Origin: Perkinsus olseni
Taxonomy: Eukaryota; Perkinsozoa; Perkinsida
Reading direction: 5' to 3'
DNA: 64,000 bases
Assembly (NCBI GenBank): GCA_013115125.1
Contig: JABANN010000002.1
Location: 62,001-126,000, forward strand
The position numbers and the translations under genes were made by a program. Of the stretch, positions 29,553 through 40,500 are shown piece by piece. The number at the start of each line of letters is the position of its first letter. The first letter of the stretch is position 1. The notes under the pieces are model-generated. The model made no database searches and was not told where the DNA came from. It saw nothing but the letters and a program-made list of their open reading frames with translations.

Positions 29553-32222
29553 ATGGGGTGGCCGAGCAGAGTCTTATCCGCTTTAGTCCTAGTTTGCAGC
29601 TGGAACGCGGTGACAGCCGGTGAGTTTATCGCTTCCCAAGCTCGCTCTTCACGCAGTGCTATCATCGATCGGTCGGAGCCGTCCCTTGTGAGGTTCATTG
29701 CGACCCGAGGAGTCTCGCGACTTGCAAGGAAACGTCGGAGCCTCGCCGCTGTGCCTGAGTGAGTACTTCCAAGAACATGGTTACATCGAGGTCGGTCCCG
29801 GCGTGAAGTAAGGCTGCTCAACGGCGCTCAATAGGGACCTGTCCGCTCAACAGGTATTTCTTCATGTTCATCAAATCCTATTTCTTCCCCGCAAGTGACC
29901 CCACCATCATATGGCAGCAAGGGGAGTCCGGACTGAGCGGCCTGACTTCGTTCTTGACGACCAATGGACCGTGCACCCTCAACACGTCCTCAGGCAACAC
30001 CACATTCAGGAACTCGTAGGCTTCGATGGTAACGTCATTTCCCTACACGTCTATTAGGTTGAACTGGAATCAGGCATTTAACGTACTGTGGATCGATGAG
30101 CCTGCTGGCGTTGGCTTCAGCACAGGGACCACCGTCACGGACGTTCCGACGCGGGCGGCATACATGTCGGGCAGTTCTCCTCAGCAACCACGAATTTACT
30201 GCGCTTTTTACAGGAGAAACTTCACCATCAATTTCTTCAAGAGATTCCCGCAGTACAACCACCGAGTGTACTTCTTCGGCTCCTCCCAGGCGGGTGGGTC
30301 TCTCATTACCGGCTCTTGAGAGTCGCCTCATGGCACCCCTGCCAGGTCTAGTAATCCCGAAAGTTGCCAAGAGTATTTACGAGTACAACGAGGGCAAGAG
30401 TAGACTGAAGAAGATAAACCTAGTGGGAATAGCTCTCATCAACGCTCTGGTCTCTATGAGGATGCAGTACGTCCGTGGATGCTCGCGTTCATCGGGAAAT
30501 CGTCAACGCTCAGATACGCGAGCCTCCCCAAAATGGCCTATGACAGTCCACCAGCCCCCAGGAGGATAACCAAAGAGCAGTACGTGGCATTTCCAGGGGA
30601 ATCTTTTGGACCCGTCTTCTACCAGCGTCGAGTTCAGATACGACAAGATGAACTTAGAGGCACTGAAATGCGTTAACTTTGCGACGCTGTGTAACCTGGG
30701 CCAAGGTGCGTCTCAGCCAACTGCCTGCAGGCCAGGTCGTCGCCCTCAGCTAAAGCAGACTGTGATCGAGCATACGACGCCTGCCAGAGTAGCACTGTAT
30801 ACTCCCTGCCCAAGGAAGTGAGCATTAACATGTGAGTTCAACGGTCGGAGCGGCGGGGGTTCAGCTGCGGTGGCAGGTATGATCTTCGGCAAGTGTGCCA
30901 GAACCAAGAACCGGACTACTGCCGGCCCTACGCTCAGGTGCGTCTCTATCACCTGAGACAACAGGGAACGGCTGTGATTGTCAGGTTGAGACTTTTCTGA
31001 ACAGGGCTGATGTGAAACAGAGTATGGGGGTTGACCCGAAGTTTGTTTACAAGCGATACAACCCAAAGGTGTGTCTCGCCCTAATTAGTAATTCAGAATC
31101 GATTCTAGAATCCATTTTTACGCATTAAGTGCGGTTACAGAGTCGATTCTGAATTTCAGAATTTCTGACTTATTGAGTTGAACTTTCTGTTTCCCTGCTT
31201 AGGTAGACAAAGACCTACGGAGCGACGCCAGTTACTACGCGGACTCGTATGAGATTCTAGGCTCGATGATGGACAATAACGGACTCAAGGTGGGATACCT
31301 GTCCAACTCGTCTCTCTCCGGCCTTCCGTAGCGTGGCCAGTTGGAGTTCTATCCTTCATAAACGCCCCAAGAGCATACACTTTCGGTACTGTGAGAGTGT
31401 CCACCAGTCAGTCGCCAATAGACTTTCTGCACTTAGTAGTGTGAGCTTCAAGTCTGTGATGAGCTTGGTTTGAGGAGGGCACAACAGTATGATGGATACC
31501 AAAATAGTGCTTCTTAGCTCCTTGTGGTGGCGGGTGATTACAGCTACATGCAGCCCTGGACCACCACCAAGGAATGGCTTCTGAACGTTAAGTTCAGTCA
31601 ACAGGACCAGTTCAAGAACACGAAGGATGTTGACCTCAAGGTGACTCAAGCCCTCACTGCGAAGCGATCATCCCTGTTGTCCTTCAGACGGATAAGACGA
31701 CGACTATAGGGCAGATCAGATACTTGAAGCTGCCGCACCACGCCAGGATTGTATTCGTCAGAGTGAGCTTGATGTTCATGACCACGCTACCGCTGATGAC
31801 GCTCACAGCGTATGCTGCGCTTTCGGTTAACGCCATTAATCGCTCGTGTGCATGAGTTCATAGTCCAGCGACGCTTCCGGCTCGGTTAGACCCTTACCGG
31901 TGTCCTCAGTTAGAGGCTCTGTGTAGCGTGGATTTGCGGTGCAACCAGTGGGTTCATTATTTGATCTCGATAGCTTCTATTAGATCGTAAGAGAATTTAC
32001 GTTCCTGCATTACTCGGTGAATCACGGTTCTCAGCAAACATAGGTTTTGTAGTATAGAGATGAATCTAGTGCTTCTTCGCGCATGGGAACAATTGGTCGG
32101 TACTGTGAAGTGGACGTCTTTCTTTGCAGTTATACGGAGCCGGGCAGGACATTGCCCAAGCAGCGGCCTTACCGACGCTGGAAACTTTGAACTATTTCAT
32201 TCTTGACACGTTCCCCGTTTAA
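29553..32222 (+). CDS. Serine carboxypeptidase (S10) homologue, 15 exons, lacking the catalytic His
   Basis: Exons (all phase-consistent, 468 codons): 29553-29619, 29693-29807, 29854-30015, 30058-30165, 30214-30293, 30346-30466, 30514-30579, 30626-30705, 30750-30831, 30877-30937, 30985-31068, 31203-31289, 31518-31640, 31688-31762, 32130-32222. The signal peptide is MGWPSRVLSALVLVCSWNAV. Family landmarks in order: GYIEVGPGVKYFFMF, NVLWIDEPAGVGFS, FFKRFPQY, GSSQAGLVIP at the nucleophile elbow, INLVGIALINALV, YDLRQVC, VVAGDYSYMQPW at the catalytic Asp, GAGQDIAQ where GAGHMVP is expected. Length (467 aa) is normal. The Ser and Asp remain, but His is Gln, the oxyanion segment GGPGCS reads GESGLS, and GESYGG reads GSSQAG. 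It is probably a secreted or vacuolar pseudoenzyme. Most introns are 42-77 nt. Confidence 0.88.
31091..31155. repeat. Short palindromic element (MITE-like) in a carboxypeptidase intron
   Basis: The ends ATTCAGAATCGATTCT and GAGTCGATTCTGAAT are inverted copies around a middle containing TTTTTACGCATTAAGTGCGG. It is related to the element at 35063-35128. Confidence 0.55.
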
Positions 32223-32769
32223 TGGTGTCACCATTCGTCAAGGCTATTCTTGTTAGCTTCTGCTTCAACAGTCTTCCGGATTCCGAGTACTCTGCTTTTG
32301 TTGAGTTGGCGGAAGTGCATGCGCTGCGCTCACACAAGCACCGTTAGCGAAATGACGAAATGGGCTGGTAGCACGACGCCCAAAAATTTACGAGATGAGA
32401 GGTTGGGTCGTACGAGGGTTGTTATTAACTGGGGAGAGCTACGGCGGCGTTAGAAATACTTCAGCCGTCGTGGCCCTGCCCGGCATCCCAACATTTTGAG
32501 TTCGGTATGACAACCGAAAGTGATTTGAATGGAGATAGCCCATTGCCGAACCTCAAGCCTCGAGGAAGCACTGTGTCCAGTACAACACTAACAGCTTATT
32601 CGAAGTGCCGATATTCGATTTCCAACTGAGAGTCCCTAACTGAGCACATCATCAGCAAGAGTTCTAGCTATGCCGGAGCCAGCGTTGGACTACGATCTCA
32701 CACAGGATTAGAGACGTTCGTATTGATCTGCGTTGTCGGCTACGCAACATTGAAAGAATTAATGAAACT
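32223..32769. other. Spacer between convergent genes
   Basis: No gene or repeat was recognised between the end of the carboxypeptidase gene (+) and the end of the helicase gene (-). Confidence 0.5.
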
Positions 32770-35700
32770 TTACTTGCGCTTACCGGGCCGATACAGTGCG
32801 GGGGCTACGTCGACGAGCCACTGACTTTCTATCTGGCTGATGTGGATCATCTCGTAAGTGCCATTGTGAGCACCAGTATCGATACCGTGACTATAAACGA
32901 CGTAGTTGGGAGGCTTCTGGACGCCATAAAGCACACTCTGTTGGCCTATCATCAACTGCCGTTGTCCGTCCAACAACGACACGTACTGACCGCTGCTGTT
33001 CACTTGTGCCGCGGCGTTGGCCGCAAAGGCACCGCAGATGCAGCGACAGAGCGGCTCGATGTCCTCACCACAAGATTCGTCAACCTTAGACTGTGCCTTG
33101 GCGGTGTCCGTACCGGAGTCGATGAGCGCTTGGCAGAGCTGGCGCCGAACGACGCCGGCGATTTTCGCAGCTCGGGACATCGAGCCAACGTGAACCATAT
33201 GGCGATGAGCCCAGTCCGTGTCACCATCGACGGCCGTCTCGTTTTCCCGCCATTCTCGATACACATTTATCATCGTCAGCATATCCCCTTCGTGGACACC
33301 AAGTGAACGCTTGCACGCCGCCAGACGTTCCCGAGTGCTTCTGCTGTGCGGCCTGGCCCAGATGGAGTCGATGCTCATCAGAGCCGCGAGTTGTATGGCT
33401 TCAAGTGAGCAGCCATAGTCGACAGACAACAGCAGCAGTCGGGCTTGGGCGGGGCTCAGTGGAAGGAACTCAGCCGCACGCTTGTCCGCGATGATACCAT
33501 TGTCATCGATGAATCCCAAGACACGGAGCTCCTCGAGGGCAGCTTCCGTGGCGCGCGCTGATGGCGGTGTGAGCCACTCTAGCGAACAGACGTTGCGAAC
33601 ACCGAGAGAGATGATCTGGAGTAACACCGACGAGAGGGACGGCGTCCGTGTTATTTCTGGAAGGGACTTGTCGGGGAAGATTCCGAGCGATGATTTGGGG
33701 AAAAGACGGTAGCAAGTCCCTGGGCAAACTCGACCAGCACGGCCAGCGCGTTGTACTAGCTGCTCCTTGCTGCACGGGGTTACCTAATAGAGACGATACT
33801 TCCACTTGAAACCACACAGCGGCCCTTACCAGAAGAGCGTGATGGTTGGGGACCACGGCGACCGCCTGCTTCACGAAGCCCGTGTCAACCACAAAGCCGA
33901 CGTTAGGGATGGTCACGCCGCTCTCGGCCACGTTGGTGGAGTAGACTACTTTGCGGCTGCCTCGGGCGACTGGTTTGAGGGCCTCGAGTTGAAGCCCGAC
34001 TGGGAGGCCGGAATGGAGGGCGTAAGTGACAAGAGGACCACCGCCAGCAGGCCGACTGAAGAGGAAAAGCTCATACCAAATTTTCAGCAACTCTCAGAGA
34101 GGACCAGTGATCGTGTGGCAAACGCCGAGAAGAATCGCGATGAAAACAGCCGCGATAGAAGAAGGCTCCGCGTGCGACAACTGTCAACTGGCATGCAAGA
34201 CGCCTTCCGATGGGCAGCAAATTTTCAGCAACTCTCAGAGAGGAGCAGCGATCGTGTGGCAAACGCCGAGAAGAATCGCGGTGAAAACAGCCGCGGTAGA
34301 AAAAGGCCCCGCGTGCCACTACTTTGAATTGGCATGCAAGACGCCTTCCGATGGGCAGAAAATCGCGGCTATTCTACCGCGAACTGCTCGGTATGTAGAG
34401 GAGCATTCCTTCTACAAATAACCATAAGTATCATTTTAGAGTGGGATCATGTCGCTATGCAGTTGATGTTAGCGCGACCTTGGTATCCAAGATTCTACCA
34501 GGGATAGCATCAACAAATCCTTCATACTCAACCATACACGACAGGCAGGCCTCGGAGTATGCTAGGAAACGCTCTACTTTGCCCCGTCAAAACCTCTACG
34601 GATTTCCTCGCCCATCGTCACGACAACTACAGAGCCACTAAGCGCTGCTCCCGAAGAGCTGAGCGGCCGCGAAGGTGCTACTTGTTATCCGTCATCCTCT
34701 CCTTCGTCAACTTTACCGCGGCATCAATCTCCTCTTGGCCAGTCAAGAACACTAGGATGTCGGCTCCGTAGGGCGGGACTGAGGGGCGACTGGGGAATGG
34801 CAAGTTGGCGAAGGGAAAGAGAGTCCTTCTAATTCACAGACCCTAGAGCGGGAACGTCTGCACTTTCCACATAATTAAGCTGTGCTCATTCTAGCTTCGC
34901 ATAGTCAATTCCCGTTCTCTTCCCACTTCTCATCTGCTCTATCGCGTGCACTATGAGCTCAGTCTACCTTCGCTGCGTTCTACGGGATAATGCACATCTT
35001 CAAAACAGAGTAAGACTGCTGCCTGCGTAGTGACTCAGAGGGTGCCCAATAGATAAATTCCCAGGCTCAAGATCGATTCTGAAGCCGCATATACGCGTGA
35101 AATCAGTTCCAGTATCGATTCTGAGCCTCACAATCAGTTCACTGCGCACCCGATCGTTCGAACAAGGCAGAAAATACGACGAAGGTCGAACCACATCAGT
35201 CGATGACGCGAAGGGACAAACTCAAGCAACGAATGATCAGTAGACGTTCTAAAACCAGCAAAGGAAGCCTACTTTCTTGAGACGTATGAATCCGCATCAC
35301 CGCCTCGACCGCAGTCGCCACATAATTAGCGCAAGCCTCGGCCAGGTAGTGGGTGGCCACTGGATAACACCGTCCTTCCACCGACATCGTGACCACCTGA
35401 AGCCCCACCAAACCGTGACAGCCGCCACTCTGAGATCGCCGCGCTCACCGTATCCAGCTCGCCTCCTCGGCCAACATCGGTGAGGTCGAGCACGGCCTCC
35501 CTGTCCGAGGGGATCTCGAAATCCCACTTGGATTTCCGTCGAGGTCGCTTCACCTCGGGCCGGCCAGGATCACCTGCTTTCTTGCCAAGATGCTTCGTGA
35601 CGAATTTCTGGACGCTCAGTGCATCTAGAGTAGCACTGGACATAATCAGCCTAAAAATGGGTGAAAAATTCCGGCGCGAATGATTCTCCAAAATCTTACC

Positions 35701-37072
35701 TTAGTTTAGGCCGTTTTGGCATGATTCTGGTGACTAAAAGACTGAACAATAGGTCCAGTTGTGTCGATCGCTCATGGAAGTCATCAAGCATGATGACACT
35801 ATACCTGAGGCCAGCAGAAGTCGTGGAATCCTCACACTAGCCACACCACAATTTTCAAATTACGACGACGGAGCGAAGCTTGTTCAATCGAAGCGGCCAA
35901 CCGAGAAGGGGTTGGAGAGTATCGGGAAAGACGGAACTTCGAAGCCTACCACAGCCACTTCGCGCACTCGAGCCCAAATAATGGCAAGTCCGCCAGAGCC
36001 ATTGTGACTGGGCTGTTGACTCACTGTGTGAAGAGGGGGTCTGCGGGCATGTAGGCAAGGGCCATACCATCCGTGACGACCATGATTCGATTACGGGCCT
36101 CGTCAACATTCCTCTCGAAGCGGATCTGCCAACCCACCACGCCGGGGGAGCCTGCGAACGGGGAGCAGCAGGAGCTCAGCACGCAAGGGTGGCTGTTGGG
36201 TATGGGACGGAACCGAATATCGAAATACTCCGCTCGTCTAGACTTCGGAATGAGAAGAGAATACTGTAATTCTCGAAGCGGAGAGTTCCTGTCGCACTGT
36301 GAAAGTGATGGTTCCGTTATTACCAATCTCCTGCTGCATTCGGGAGGCCACCGACACGCAGGTGATACGACGCGGCACAACCTGAGCGAACGGTCTAGAC
36401 TGCCCTTGACAGGAGAGCAAGCATGGGAGGCTACCAGAAGGACTTTATAGCCGTTCTTGGTGTATCCGCACTCGTCCAGCCACTGTGGGATCTGAGTGCT
36501 CTTCCCACAGCCCGTGGAGCCCACCACGATAGATACACGGTGACGGTAGATACCGTAGAGAAGCTCTGAGCAAATCACGAATATTACAGTACTCAGAAAT
36601 CGATCAGCCGTTTCAGAATAGTGCAAAGGACTGGGCCTTTTTGATTATGCAAAAAGCATTTTTTCGTATCTACTTCATGTGATAGAGTTTGCTGATGATC
36701 TTTACCTCAAACGAAGGAGGAACCCGAACAGTGAACAAGTTGTAAGCGATCCACCGTCTCGTAGAAAATATCACAGTGAAGTATTGTGGATGTCTAAAAC
36801 TCGGTCAACCGTTTCGCAGAAAATATTACTGTAAAATATCACGGATCCCCGGAAATCGATCAGCCGTTTCAAAAGAGTGCGAACTAGCGTATGAGGGAAA
36901 GTGTCGGAGGACCGACCAGCCTACCGTCCTTCTTGGCCCAGATTGGTAGTCGTGATCGGCCTCGTCCCCGCAAGCCTATGGACAGGGCTCCAGCTTCATC
37001 AGGGCTCGAAGACTCCAGCAGGAACGACCTAGAGGCCGCTGATGAGAGGGATCCTGGAGGGAGGAAGGACAT
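32770..37072 (-). CDS. DEAH/RHA-family RNA helicase with noncanonical motif II (DDFH)
   Basis: An ATP-dependent RNA helicase of the DHX type (closest in feel to DHX33/DHX35). Exon 1 (37072-36925) starts MSFLPPGSLSSAASRSF and ends RLPIWAKKD; exon 2 from 36565 gives ELLYGIYRHRVSIVVGS and motif I GSTGCGKST. Further exons show VVPRRITCVSVASRMQQEI (Ia), VGWQIRFERNVDEARNRIMV and VTDGMAL, YSVIMLDDFHERSTQLDLLF (motif II, near 35771-35804), LIMSSATLD (III), ADILVFLTGQEEID (IV), VVYSTNVAESGVTIPNVGF (V), LVQRAGRAGRVCPG (VI), then winged-helix/HA2 and OB regions ending YRPGKRK at 32770. Exon borders tested are GT-AG and phase-consistent. Everything except motif II looks active; DEAH is replaced by DDFH. 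Large introns hold a 55-bp tandem repeat, a 141-bp tandem duplication and a palindromic element. Confidence 0.9.
34078..34359. repeat. Tandem duplication, 141-bp unit x 2, in a helicase intron region
   Basis: 34078-34218 and 34219-34359 both begin AAATTTTCAGCAACTCTCAG and align end to end at about 90% identity. Confidence 0.9.
35063..35128. repeat. Short palindromic element (MITE-like)
   Basis: Left end AGGCTCAAGATCGATTCT, right end AGTATCGATTCTGAGCCT, inverted copies with few differences, 66 bp in all. Related copies lie at 31091-31155 and, more diverged, near 12133, 55495 and 56466. It lies in a helicase intron. Confidence 0.65.
36747..36884. repeat. Tandem repeat, 55-bp period, about 2.5 copies, in helicase intron 1
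   Basis: Copies start at 36747, 36802 and 36857 with CGATCCACCGTCTC, CGGTCAACCGTTTC and CGATCAGCCGTTTC, and share GAAAATAT. A single related copy (AAATCGATCAGCCGTTTCAG) lies at 36598-36617 and the same words end a CCR4 intron at 18349-18368. Confidence 0.75.
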
Positions 37073-37155
37073 CTTCAAACGGCGACACCCTGAGAAAAGA
37101 AGTGAACCCGTCCGCCATGCCTTTCTAAAACACCATGAATTATGGTCCCTAATGC

Positions 37156-37184
37156 CCCGACGATTATGGTCCATAATCGTCGGG
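37156..37184. promoter_or_regulatory. 29-nt perfect palindrome upstream of the helicase gene
   Basis: CCCGACGATTATGG, one base, then its exact reverse complement. It lies 84 bp upstream of the helicase ATG, between two minus-strand genes. It could be an operator-like site, a cruciform or a transcription terminator for the transporter gene. The role is inferred from position only. Confidence 0.5.
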
Positions 37185-37399
37185 AGACCCCGACGAGACT
37201 GCACTGGTGCTCTTCTCACCGAATCTGCCATTCCCATCAAGAGACGGTCTGACGAATTCTCAAACAGTACTGAAGTTCCAACTCGCGAGAAAATTCTACG
37301 AAAAATTGCCATTACTGTTACGACTGGTTAAGACGGCAGATTGAACATTGTCTCAAAAGCGGGTCGCCGCGAAGCGAATTTCATGCCGATGCGACAAGC

Positions 37400-37520
37400 C
37401 CCCGTCGAGAGTCCTTCACCACGAAACGCAATGTCCGCAGTACGTCGAAACTATTGGTACAGTGGATAAATGCATGACTAACAACCCCAAGGCCGAGGTT
37501 CAATCCCGCCGTATGGCAAA
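37400..37520 (+). other. tRNA-like remnant downstream of the transporter gene
   Basis: About 37456-37515 reads like a D arm (GGTACAGTGGATAAATGC), an anticodon region and a T arm (GGCCGAGGTTCAATCCCGCC). The stems do not pair well, so it is a remnant, oriented opposite to the transporter gene. Confidence 0.5.
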
Positions 37521-40500
37521 TTATTCAGACATCTGAGTGAGGCTCACTCCCTCTTCTCTCGATTGGTCTGCCATCTCCTTCCTCATAACCGGCACTAGCA
37601 GAAACGCCGCCGTCAGCAGCATACCTGGCATCGCCCGACCGTCCACCGACACACCCTGGTTCAATCCCGGCAACGAAAACCTTCTTTTGAGGCGGTCCAT
37701 TCTCCCACGTAAAGTTGTACCCCAGGGGCCCTTCCACAGCACAGATTTTTCAGGATTCTGTGTCATCACGAAATCCCTTCGAATTCGGACTTCTTTGAAA
37801 AACGACATCATAACGACCAACACAATACCGTTGTGCTCCATATCCCCCGAACCCAGGTTCGACCCCCACAAGGATCATTTTCTCACCTGTAAATGCAACG
37901 AAGAGCCAGGCCCAGCTAGAGCCTGTTGTGAGCACCGGTATCGCCAGCTGCGTCATCGCCGCGCCTATCGAGGCCACCCCATCAACCAAGCCGCTCACGG
38001 ACGCTGTGACGTTTGACTCTGCATCAGCCTGACTACCCAGATCGGCGCAAACTGCCGCCGAAATCAGATTGGCGGGGCCTCCGACCTGATGAGAGAAACG
38101 AAAGATACGGGCTTGCCGCCTTAGTTCGGACGTTAGTTTGATGGAAAGAGGCTCCGCGCCAATCACAAAACGGAGCGCGAAATGCCCGACCCTCGCTGTG
38201 CGGGCTTGCACACACCGAGGATGTTACGACAGAGGGACCAGGCTGGGACGCAGTGTTTCCATCTGGCTTGATGGTACTGGTACACCGCAACATGTTAAGA
38301 CGAGGGCAATGCTGCAACATGCCTTGATAGCTCAGGGAGGATTGGCGATCTGCTGATCGAGGGCACGCGAGTTATCTCGTGCTCGTGGCAGCCAACCACT
38401 AGCATACATGGCAGTAATCTAGCGGTTGAAGAATGATTGTCAGGGAGGAGATGATAGATATAGGCCTCACAGATGGGATACTGAGCATCGTTGGGCAAAG
38501 CAGGGAGACTCCCCGAGGGAGTGGATGCTGAATCATCTTCCTAACTTGCACCGCAGCAGCGTCAACGGAATCGTAGTCGCACAACTGCAGCTTTTGCAGA
38601 TCCCGGAAGGCCTTGAAGGAAGTAGCACCATAGCGATGTCTCAAGGCATCCTGATTAATCTCCAGCTGTACTTCAGCAATACCCGTTGAGAGTCCCAACA
38701 CCGTGGATACCGTCACAGTACTACCGTGGGCCACAGGCTGTGACATAGGTACTCCCATTCATACGAAGAGCCAACAGAGTGAGACGGGCTTCTGCAGGTA
38801 TCATCAAGCCATTAGAGATAATTTGGGTTTTGCTGAGGAACTCTTCGACGTCCCGACCATTGGCCCTCTCTCCCATTGAAGCAGATTTCATTTTCGAGCC
38901 TTACCATTAAGCTCGGTTAGAGAGTGTAAATAAGAGATTTTTCTTGCCGAGCAGTCCTCTGCTGGTTTGAGGTACTCCTCTGCGGAGTTGATTGAGAACG
39001 GTATTGCCCTCGAGAGTCGCCCTTGCCTTGCCCAGCCGATCGCTGAGCCCCTCGCGCCCGAGAAGTGACAGACTTGCAGCATAGGATGAACCGATGACGA
39101 AGGGTCCAGGGAGGGAGTAGTTTCTTCCCCAGAGTTACGAGAGTAACTATAGAGTTACTCCCGCGGCGATCATAGCTCGCCTTTCACAACTGTTGTAGAA
39201 GGCGAGCCGTGATCGCTTTCACCGCCCACATAGCCGGGAGAGACGTGGAGAGACCTGATCGAGGGCGCGCGTTTTTTGACGAAAGACAAAACTTTTGTCT
39301 CCGTGGCGGCTGACCACTATCTAGCGAATCGAATCGCATAGCGCTTCCACGAGTCTTCTCTAACACCCATAATGTGGGGGAGTCTCCTGCCCACAGTAAC
39401 GATGGACATGCTCAGGGCTGCCTTCCTACGGTGTGTGAGTACTTTAACGCTCTTATATCGATACCCTCCCCCTCATCACGATTCACGGCCGCTGAATCGT
39501 CTTCCCGAAACTTGCGGAAGTACCCACAGAGATTGCAATCAGCAGCATGCCTGCCTTTCCCCAGATGGGTCGAAATCTTCGAAGACAGCCGCCTTCTCTT
39601 GTCGTTCGACCGAATCCATCTCGAACACTCCAGCAAAGATACTCACCAGCAAACCAGCTAAGAATATTATCATTGTGATTGGTACCGCCGATCCATACTT
39701 CAAACTGAGCGCTAGAGTTGGGATAATGGCCAAGACAAGAAATGAGGTTATAACCTGACAAGAATCTGAGATTCAATCTTCAACACTGCACAAGTGACTG
39801 GACGCTCTGAACGCTCATTTCCCGAGCCCCTCGTTGCGCGCCTGAAGCCGAGTGAGTTTGCACCCTTCAGTTCACCCTGTCGATGCCTCTAGAAGTAGTA
39901 GTCTGCAATTCTTAGGCGAATCGAGAACCGTGGCACGAGAAGAACCAAAATCGATCATACAATCGATTTCTTCCCTCTCGCCCATTTGTCAACAATCGAG
40001 CCAGCGATAACTCCACCCAAGCACTGGCCTATATCGTAAAATACCGACAGACCATCAGCCCACCCTGGATCAAGCTTGCAAACCTGAACAGAAATATCAT
40101 AGTGGCGCGGGCGCTTTTACGTAGGGCCAATCGAAATTCGACAAATAATGGCGATAAGCCACTTACCTCGCTAAGGTAGAAGGGCAGCCAGAAGAACATG
40201 GCGTAGTTGACTCCTTTTGTACAAGCATAGACCACGGAGTACCGAGCGACGAATGGCAGCCGAAAAGCATGCCATATCTCTTTCAAGCCCCCCAGCACGG
40301 CTTCCAAGGTAGGGAGTTGAGCATCGGTCGTCACCTAACATTTTTATCACGTTTTTGCGGTATAACCGTTACTGTAACGACGTTACACATTGGCGGCCTA
40401 CCGTTACAATGTAACGGTAGAGCGCAAAGCTCTCATGCCTAAGGACGGGAGTTCAATACCATCATGGTTCGCTGCTCGGAGCAACTTGCTCCCATTTTCG

